NCBI GenBank assembly: GCA_950295325.1
Contig: OX485804.1
Span: 57,286,001-57,350,000, forward strand
Source of the DNA: Polytrichum commune
Lineage: Eukaryota > Streptophyta > Polytrichopsida > Polytrichales > Polytrichaceae
Length of the DNA: 64,000 nucleotides
Direction of reading: 5' to 3'
This document shows, piece by piece, positions 33,421 through 64,000 of the stretch. The first letter of the stretch is position 1. Each line of letters opens with the position of its first letter. Below the pieces are notes generated by a model that saw only the letters and a program-made list of their open reading frames with translations, was not told the origin of the DNA and ran no database searches. The position numbers and the translations under genes were made by a program.

Positions 33421-35944
33421 TATTCCTCGCTCGCTTCCCCTTCGATCGGCCCCTTTCCAGCTCAATCTGGTGCCAAAGACGCTCCAAATATCGCTCACAA
33501 ACGAGGAGACCGAAACAGGGATACAGGGGAGAGCTTCGTGCGAGGGCAGTACGTGCCGATCGCACCATGTAGAGAGTTTGTTTAGCTTTTCCTCTTCACT
33601 CGCCATGTGTCTTGGTTTGCCCCCCGGGAAATGGTTGTATTTCACCCTCGGATATTTCTTCGTCTTGGTGTTGTGTGTTTTGTTTGTTGCTTCGATCGGC
33701 TGGGCTATTTGGAAGCTCGTTTGTACTGGAGCTTTTTGGCCAATTCATCCATCAAGGTGGTTTGTAGTTCTAGAATAATTGCACTCTTGAGAAAAAAAGT
33801 AAGCAAGCCGTTTGGGCACTACAAGGGCAGGGTAGGGCTTGTGATTTGATTTCCTCCTGGACTGGGATTTCTCCTTCCAGCTCACTGTTTAGCATTGGAG
33901 CCATACCAATGCTTGTTTGTCAGCAAACAAAACACTAGGTCAGGGCCTTTCCCGGTTGGTTTACAGGGGACTTGAAGCTCGGGTTTTGAATAATTTTTCT
34001 CTTTTGTTTCGTAGTACCTTCTTGTTAGTGTCCTCAATTGCTACCTCGTCCTCATCAACATTCCAGCTTGAGCCGTTCTGGGTGTTCTCGTATCCAAGAT
34101 TGGATCAAGTGCTCTTCTTCGGTTTAGACTATCAATACTTTACGCTGTCTTAATTAGCGTAGTCTTGTCCATTTAATGAATGCGGATTTGCTGCTGATAT
34201 TCAGGTTATAGTAGAATTATCAGATTCTTGGAAATTTAGTAATGGAATTGTTATATATCGAAGGCTCTGCATTTTATAAATATAATATTAATCTTGGTAT
34301 GGTATGCCGTTCTTTCAAAAACGCTGAAAAGTAGTAGTAGGTATGCAAACTGTTGATGCAAACTCCGACTTGTCCCTATTGGTTTGATTTGAGGAAGCAT
34401 GAATATTAAGGAGGCATTATTCTGATGATCCTCAAGTTGAGTTGGTTCCAAAATGCCTTGAGCTCCTTTTGTGCACTTTTGTATTTTTCTTCTTTTTATG
34501 GAGCGGGACTTGATGTTCTTGTTGACGAGGTTTAGATGTAGCTTTTTGTTTCGGATATGTAAGACGTGACCTTGTTGCTAGGTATCATGTCTTGTGAGCA
34601 GTTTCGGAACATTGACAGACGAGATGTGTACCTGAATTGAGAGGATGGTCCTTATGAGACTCTAAGTAGCAGTCTAGTTCAAGTTGGTGTGATTGTAAAG
34701 GATCTTCATCATTCATTTCCTTCAAAAAGAAATGTAACGTAGGTTCTGGCATCAGGTTATTCTAGGTTTGTCCGGTATCTGGATTTTGTGAGTTTGAGTG
34801 CTACTGATCATGTTCACGTTCTTTCTTAAAATTGTGGCTGAGGCCTACAGAGAGATACATACTTTCTTATTTTTATTTTCCTTCTCAAATCGGAATATGG
34901 TGAGATCCTTTCAATTGCAAGCCTAAAGGAGGAATGCACTATGGAAGTCAACGGTATAAATAGAATGGCACACAGTATTTTGACTTGGGGCGTTGGATGT
35001 AGGCTCACTCATCACGATCATTCAATGAATTTCACAGCAAGTTTTATGGTCCATCGGGTTTATTTTTCGCTTTCTGCTTGAAGGAGGCTGCATGGACTAG
35101 GACTTTGGTCCTCTTTCAAGCTAAAGGCAGCAGAGTCATCTCGTTATCATTTGGTCATGATGTTGCCATCATGTTATTACTAAATATTCCATTATGGTTA
35201 CTGTCATATGTGCAGGGAGACAGAGCCGCACATAGTCAAAACTATCTGTCAAGGACTTTGAAATGGAACTGGTGACACTTTTATGGGTGTTTTGGAACAC
35301 GGCTGAAGGTGATTTAAGCAGAGGAATATATGAATTGACCCGGAGATATGGTTTGAGGTGCATTCAGAAAGGAATTAAGTGAACTAGATTACAACCATGG
35401 TACAGGAGGAGTTTCACAAGAATATGCAGCAGGGCTAAAGATCTGATGGATATTGGACTCCTCAATATTATGTTAGCAACATGAAGATTCACCAGGTTTT
35501 GGACTGAGGTGTAACCTTGGCAATTGAGGTCAAGTATTTGGATAATCTATAAGGTTGCAATCAGGGCAGGCATTTGCTTAAATGAAAAGGATAGGATTAG
35601 ACGAGTGTCATGGGAGGCTGGCAACAAGTTCAAAGATCACTGCAGAGCTTTGTTATTTCATTATATAGACGCAGGTGGTGGAGACTCTGACATCTGTTAC
35701 AAATGCATGCACTGCTGAGCTGGATTGCAGATGTGCCTGCATAGTGTGCTACTCAGGACCAATTGGTGGATAATTACTGGGCATTGGATAGGAACACTTG
35801 ATGTATGTATCCGAAAGAACTTTTTGAATGTTGATTGGGATCAGGCTGGAAAGTATTCTACAAGGACAAATATTGTCAGGGTAAGGTGGGTGATGGTGGA
35901 GAAAGCCCAGATGTCCGAAGGGGGACTATATTGCCAAAGCAACC
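33421..35944 (+). other. Probable 5' leader and leader intron(s) of the BEACH gene
   Basis: No coding segment with the gene's character appears here. Large 5' introns are common in plant genes. A plausible acceptor is ATGTGCAG|GGAGAC at about 35216, which would leave a leader exon of about 0.7 kb. Two in-phase upstream ATGs (35893 and 35911) open a short uORF that ends at TGA 35956-35958, overlapping the main ATG out of frame. An in-frame TGA at 35891-35893 closes the main frame upstream. The 143-residue frame at 33347-33778, with a hydrophobic stretch, has no supporting evidence. Confidence 0.4.
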
Positions 35945-58888
<22,944 letters not shown>

Positions 58889-59700
58889 AAGATCATTCTG
58901 ACTGGGGTTGTGGGTTAGACCCCCCCTTAATCTGTACATTTTTACAACTAAAATGTGATAGCACAGATATCAAATCCTTTGCAGGTGTAGGACTTCACAT
59001 AGGTTTTTTTTTTTTCGTTTTGTTTTTTTTCGTTGTTTCGGTATTGAGTACGAGGCGGGGATGTCTTTGTCACAAGGCAGCTCCACAATTGGACATCTAT
59101 ATTTTCGAGATATGTAAGGTTGAATTTTTGTCACTGAAATAGCCAGTGGCCAAAGTGCTCAGTGCACATTACTGGGTTTATCTGGCTGCTCTTGTTCAGA
59201 GTGGTAGTTCCATGAGATGCCAGATTTCAGGTCCTCTATTTTACAAATTGCAGACAGGATGTTGGAATAGGTAGTTGACGTGGAGGACTCATTCATGATG
59301 TAGGTAGAATCTCGAACTAAACAGATTAAATTGATCGCGCGGATTGACTGGTAATATTTGTTCCTTGACAGAGTTTCCTTGTACCAGTACTTTGCAAAAG
59401 TTCCATGTTCCTTGCTTCACTTCTGTCATTTACTGAAGTGCAAAGAGTTTCCACTTCGATAATCTGTTTGGGGTGTGCAATTTATGTAAATTATGATTCA
59501 GTTTCTGGCAGGCTTTCATATGTGCAATTCTTGCAATCATGTGGGTTGTGATATGGTATACGTGTGTTATTTGGATACATTTCTCTCTGCATCCACTGCT
59601 CATAGATGTGTGAGATGATTAGCAAATCCAAATTGTGACCCTATCTGTTTGCCTCATAATCTATGGTGCTTACATGAATATCTTATTCGTCATCAAATTG
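58889..59700 (+). other. Probable 3' UTR and downstream flank of the BEACH gene
   Basis: Non-coding sequence of gene-like composition follows the TAG at 58886-58888, with T-rich tracts (about 59005-59040). No unmistakable AATAAA defines the poly(A) site. Similarity to the dispersed repeats resumes at about 59725, which limits the UTR. Confidence 0.4.
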
Positions 59701-59724
59701 AAGACTTCCTTGCTCATTAAGTGG

Positions 59725-59930
59725 TCATACATGTCCTTCCAATCATGTTGACTATTGGGTCTAGAATGGTTAGCATATTTCGAGTGTGTAGTCCAATCAC
59801 TTCTAAACACACGTCTTTTTGGTGTCCATTCTTAGGTTCACATGTAATGAAGTATCGCTCAAATAGTGGAGTGCAAATTATTGTTGTGTTTGATTTAGGT
59901 GTGTCTATATTAAGTGCTTATGGTAGGTGT
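59725..59930 (+). repeat. Three-copy dispersed repeat, copy C (downstream of the BEACH gene)
   Basis: CCTTCCAATCATGTTGACTA, AGAATGGTTAGCATATTTCG and TAGTCCAATCACTTCTAAAC correspond to 32412-32620, in the same orientation. The gene therefore lies between two direct copies of this repeat. Confidence 0.55.
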
Positions 59931-61364
59931 GATCTAGTGTTTGGAACAAAGAGAGCATTAAGTTGGGGCCTAAAACACTTCTTTTTGGACTCGAGGATTG
60001 GACTTGTGTGGCCACTAAATTATTGCTAGTGGTGTTGGTGTTGGGAGTTGGACCCTCATGCTTTTGGTCCAAAATCGAGCCACTTAAGGTGCATGGTCTC
60101 ATTGTGGCCACTTCCAACTCTCCATATAAATCTAACCGTTATTTTGGATCTAGAATTGTCTCATTTGCTTTGCAATTGCATATTATAAATATTTGCACTT
60201 CAGGTTTTGGAATTTTAATTAAGATGCAAAACTCATAAGAGGGGCACATTGAAGATTCTCTCTTTGGATATAAAATTGGAAATGAGGTGCAAAAGTTACA
60301 TAGATTTTTTAGGGCCCTAGGCCTTGCTCGGTGGGGCCGGCACCTAGGGGCAAAGATGCCTGCATACTAACCGAGATGTCCATATCTTCATACAAAACCA
60401 TTCTAATTTTGCTTAGGTTGCTGCCCAATAGTACTAGGATAGCATGTAGAAGATTCAAATAAGGGGCGGTAGTTGGTAGGCAAGTTGGAACGAGTTACTA
60501 AACCCAACACATGTGGTTAGGAAAAACTAAGCTTGATAGCATTGTTGTCATTAAGCCGGTGGCTTAGGAACACACCATACTTTGCCCTAGTTTGAATTTA
60601 CTTTGCCAAATTCTCATGATAACTTTTTAGCCCAATGGTGGGCTGGGGAAAGGGGGGGGGGGCTGTTGGTTTTGGCAAGCGAGCACCCTCCTTGCCTTCA
60701 AGAATATTTATGTACAAGAGAGCAAAGTGATGATTCTCTCTCCCTATTAAATAATCTCATAGGCCTCCCCAATTTCACCAACAATTGAACCCTAGAAGGG
60801 TTGTGATATTTTGAGCACACAATATTCTCCATGCATGACAAAGTATGAGCTACATGCCTCCAAAAGCGAGAAGATGCCTCAAGAAAGTGACATTGATTGG
60901 AGTTGGGAGCATTGTGATGCTAGGAGGAGTAGAGCGGTGACATGTAATGAATTCTACCTAATAAATTCATGTCTAAAAGAAAACCCTTATAAATCACACA
61001 ACAAGACTTTCAATTTGATTTTTTTATTATAAAAAATCGCCTCGGCCCCAAGTATAGCAAGCTCAACTCTCATGTTCGTATTGAATTGGATGATCTAATG
61101 TGCTCTTACTATGCCAAAATATCCACAATACGTACACTCACCATCTTTGTGCCCCCCCCAAAAGAAGAGAAGCATCTTCTTCAATTGGAGTATGATCATG
61201 CATGCTTGCAATGCCACTTTTTGCATTCTGACTGCTGGGGTTGACACAACTCTGAACTCCTGCAAAAAGCTTCAAAGACGTGGCCTCTTTTGAAGCCATG
61301 ATGATGGTGGCCAAATGTTAGCCATACAATAGGGGCTGAGGAAACCACCAAATAGAATACCTAC
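59931..61364. other. Intergenic DNA, no gene seen
   Basis: G-run at about 60652-60661 and C-run at about 61146-61153. The short ORFs (60603-60788, 60811-61032) have no recognisable domain. Confidence 0.45.
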
Positions 61365-61367
61365 TTA

Positions 61368-62422
61368 GGGGCTGTTTACATCATGGACCATGAAGTCATC
61401 CCTTGCTCCTCTAAAATATGTGATTGGCCATTGAACTCGTTCTGGGACGAATTCGGTTTACATCGAAAAAAGAAAAAAGATGTGAGAGTGGTCATGGAAC
61501 TTGTGGTCTTCAAAAGGCTTATTTTTAGGCCTAGTATGTTATTCATTGTCATGGTCCGATAGGTCTTGTAGTGGGAGAGGCAAAAGAGGTACTCTTGTTG
61601 TAAATGTCACGGGACCAGGATAGAGAAATGTTGTTTTAATAGTTTTTAATCGTTTATTTATTATTTATGATTTTTTAAAATTGTTTTTTTGTCAAAAGTT
61701 TTTCATAGTTACGAGTAAAAAAAAAGGAAGAAGGGGGATAAGGCCAAACATGAAGAAAATTTTCAAAATTGTGTTATTGGGACATAAATTGGAAAAATTA
61801 GCATATCTGCTTTTTGGTGCATGGTCACTTCCCTTGGTCCACGTTTGGTTTACACCTAGTCAAGGGCCCAAAGGCTTTAAGTATGCATTTCTTAGAAACC
61901 GGATCATGGAAGTGTTACCATGAATTGTGACTAGGAAAAAAGGCCCTCTAACATGGGACATCTTCATGGTCACATTTCTAAAAAAATGCATTTTTAAAGC
62001 CATGGGCCCCACACTTGGACGTGGACCAAGAGAAGTGACCATGCACCAAAAAGTGGATGTGCTGATTTTTTTGATACAAGTCCAAAGAGGGCTATTTTGG
62101 GATTTTTCTTCACATTTGGCCTTCTTTCCTTCTTTCCTAGTAACTACAATAACGCTTGGTAAAAAAAAAAAACCGATTATTAAAGCGGCATTTCTCTGCC
62201 ATTGTCCTTGACATTTGCAGCGAGAGAACCTCTTTTGCCTCTCCCACCACAAAACCCGTTGGACCATGATAATGGATAATGTAGGCATGCCAATAGGCCT
62301 TTTCGGGACCTCAAGTTCCATGGTCACTCTTACATTTTTTTCTTGATGTAGACCAAATTGGTCCAATGACAAGTTTTAGAGGAGAAATGGACGACTTCAT
62401 GATCTATGATGTAAACAACCCT
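61368..62422. mobile_element. Long-inverted-repeat (foldback) PIF/Harbinger-like element, 1.05 kb
   Basis: The left end GGGGCTGTTTACATCATGGA... and right end ...ATGATGTAAACAACCCT are inverted repeats flanked by TTA (61365-61367 and 62423-62425). The pairing runs almost the whole length. For example, TGGGAGAGGCAAAAGAGGTA (about 61572) pairs near 62220-62245, and TTTTTGGTGCATGGTCACTT (about 61812) pairs near 62030-62050. The axis lies at about 61930, and each arm is about 0.5 kb. Each arm resembles the whole of the 28561-29689 element without its insertion. The 170-residue minus-strand ORF is incidental. Confidence 0.85.
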
Positions 62423-62429
62423 TTAATTG

Positions 62430-62740
62430 AAGGTAGACAATCCTCATTCGGGTACTTTTCTTATTAGGACACCTATATTTGTGTGCTATGTGGTTTGGTG
62501 TGGCTCCAAGAATGGATGCCATCAATACACATGTTTGAAGAAAACGGACTATGTGCTCAAATTATGATAAATATTCTACATTCAAATATTCAACATAATT
62601 GGGGAGACCTATATGACCATTTGATAAACATGAGAATCTTCACTTTGATAATAAATAAGATGTTCATATAAGCTCCAAAAAATATGCGGAAAATGGCTAC
62701 GACCTCAGTTTGGATTTGCTAACCATTTAAGACCCATCTA
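62430..62740. repeat. Mixed fragments of dispersed repeats
   Basis: GGACACCTATATTTGTGTGC resembles 10300-10330 and 32680. TTCACTTTGATAATAAATAA resembles about 2795. GGCTACGACCTCAGTTTGGA with TTTGCTAACCATTT resembles about 4570-4605. These look like pieces of one diverged repeat family spread over the window. Confidence 0.4.
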
Positions 62741-62781
62741 CCTTCATAACATTATTAAGCAGTGTGCATTTGTTCATGTGG

Positions 62782-62859
62782 GCCCCGACAATATAACCAT
62801 GGGTTGCCGCAACTAGTGCAGATTTAGCTTGCAACATCCCATGGTTATCTTCTCGGGGC
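62782..62859. repeat. 78-nt near-perfect hairpin
   Basis: The left arm is 62782-62812 (begins GCCCCGACAATATAACCATG). The right arm is 62829-62859 and, reversed and complemented, begins GCCCCGAGAAGATAACCATG. About 26 of 31 positions pair across a 16-nt loop. The size is in the range of a plant small-RNA precursor or a tiny hairpin MITE. Confidence 0.7.
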
Positions 62860-62867
62860 ACAACAGT

Positions 62868-63063
62868 GATCGGGGAGATTTTTGGGCATAATCGGTTGAG
62901 ATCCTAGTGTTTGCAAGTCCAGCTAGTTACATGTTGACATCCTTCGGTTGTCCTTTATGAAATTGGGGTATATTCTATAGATACTTCTAAAACGATTGGT
63001 AATTTATCATGCAATCTTGAACTTCAACCAGTTATTTCTCAAACTCAACCGGTTCATTTGTAA
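62868..63063. repeat. Inverted copy of 25606-25800, carrying the empty MITE site
   Basis: TTTGGGCATAATCGGTTGAG, CTAGTTACATGTTGACATCC and ACTTCAACCAGTTATTTCTC are reverse complements of words in 25606-25800. At 63058-63065 the sequence TTTGTAACTAA, reversed, reads TTAGTTACAAA: one TTA where the other copy has the 363-bp MITE. Confidence 0.75.
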
Positions 63064-63099
63064 CTAACTGCTGGTTCTCCCTGATCATAGGGGCACACA

Positions 63100-63560
63100 T
63101 CAACGAATGCACATTGCTCAATAATGTTATGTTACATCGTGATGAACTTCAAAACGAAAATTTGCTTGCTACCCTGCAACTGGCATTTCTTTTTGCAGTG
63201 ACATCCAACACGGTGCGCCCATCATTGTTGAAGGTGAAGAGGCACCTGTGCCTGAACACTTGACTCGACTCCACAATTTTTTTCGCTTTTAATTCATGCA
63301 ACCTTTATGAAATAATGTTTGTGAACAGTGACTATGTCTCGGGGAGTTCACTGCGATAATATTAGAAAACAACGTGCGGGAAAATATAGGGTAATTTACA
63401 TTCACAAAAGGAAAAACTTAGAATTTTCTTAGAAGTAATATAGGTGAGTATGTATGATAAAATTTGTATTATAAATAATATAGGCTTGATACAAATAACG
63501 CATATTTTTAAAATATTTGTAAAAATATACCGTAGGATTTAAGGATCCTAGGTTTTTTTT
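63100..63560. other. Intergenic DNA with possible coding remnant
   Basis: Around 63100-63290 the plus strand has two overlapping short open frames with protein-like composition (for example IIVEGEEAPVPEHLTRLHNF). I recognise no family and there is no start or splice context. The rest is AT-rich. Confidence 0.3.
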
Positions 63561-64000
63561 GAAATAGGGTGTCCTTTGTGTTCAGAGGCGGGAAGATTTT
63601 GGATGAAAAACTATGTCGATTTAGTTGAAAAAATGGGATGAAAGATTGATGAGGCCGGATGACGGAGTAGGGTTTGGGAAAAATTGGGGGAGAACGTTGA
63701 TGGAGGATTAGGTTTTGAGAGTTTTTTTCACCATTATGAGAGGTGGGGTTTGCGGTTCAGCGTTGGCGAGAGTTTTTTCTTCGACCTTGTTGACTTTCTG
63801 AGAGGTGGGGTTTGTAGGCGGTATGTGCAGGTCATTCTCTCTCTCTACTTTGAGTGGAGGTCAAATCTTCATAACGACCACACAAGTCCAACTTTGGAAC
63901 TCGTGCTTGCATGTAAGTCTCATTTCACTCCCAAGTCCTGAGTCCATACAGTCGGTTGCCATCCGTTTAGGGTTCCCAAAGCTTTCTTCACGGCTTATCA
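63561..64000 (+). other. Possible 5' region of another gene, cut by the window edge
   Basis: GC rises and telo-box-like AGGGTTT motifs appear (about 63668, 63967). A frame opens at 63684 with a donor-like GTGCAG|GTCATT at about 63829. I recognise no domain. This could be a leader exon or chance. Confidence 0.25.

Noticed and set aside
33347-33778. A 143-residue ORF with a hydrophobic segment upstream of the BEACH gene
   Set aside because: It lies in leader or leader-intron sequence, crosses a good splice-donor candidate at 33420, and matches no family I know.
61860-62372. A 170-residue minus-strand ORF
   Set aside because: It spans the axis of a long inverted-repeat element and has no transposase motif. 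It is open by chance.

Overview
This is nuclear DNA from a land plant. The only intact gene found is a 32-exon plus-strand gene at 35945-58888. It encodes a BEACH/WD40 protein of about 3,800 residues, which I identify as the SPIRRIG/BCHA type, the plant relatives of animal ALFY/WDFY3. Short GT-AG introns, AT-rich intergenic DNA full of small transposons and an N-terminus starting MKWLERFKERV suggest a seed-free plant, possibly a moss. I cannot settle the lineage from sequence alone.

Layout. Positions 1 to about 33040 are a repeat-rich gene desert. It holds a 550-bp TTA-flanked MITE packed with TGGGCC motifs (528-1077), two tRNA-derived SINEs with target-site duplications and microsatellite tails (1824-2200 and 5018-5226), a 1.2-kb foldback element (7678-8892), and a 2.2-kb terminal-inverted-repeat element (10673-12876). 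The last carries a broken copy of the 5' end of a UAP56/RH56-type RNA helicase gene. Further on are a 0.5-kb TIR element (21251-21752), a 363-bp TTA-flanked MITE (25243-25605), a 1.13-kb TIR element (28561-29689) and many diverged dispersed repeats.

From about 33040 the sequence turns abruptly GC- and CpG-rich, which I read as the promoter and first untranslated exon of the BEACH gene. About 2.4 kb of leader/intron sequence then precedes the start codon at 35945. The coding exons end at 58888 and a probable 3' UTR runs to about 59700. Positions 59700-64000 return to repeats, including a 1.05-kb long-inverted-repeat element (61368-62422) and a 78-nt near-perfect hairpin (62782-62859). The last few hundred bases may lead into another gene.

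The BEACH protein is predicted to be a large cytoplasmic scaffold for membrane trafficking, vacuole integrity and actin-dependent growth. Its order is armadillo-like N-terminal half, concanavalin-A-like domain, PH-BEACH, WD40 repeats and a C-terminal FYVE-type zinc finger. I found no tRNA, rRNA or CRISPR array, and no convincing undescribed multi-gene system. The most interesting accessory features are the gene-capturing element and the related foldback elements.
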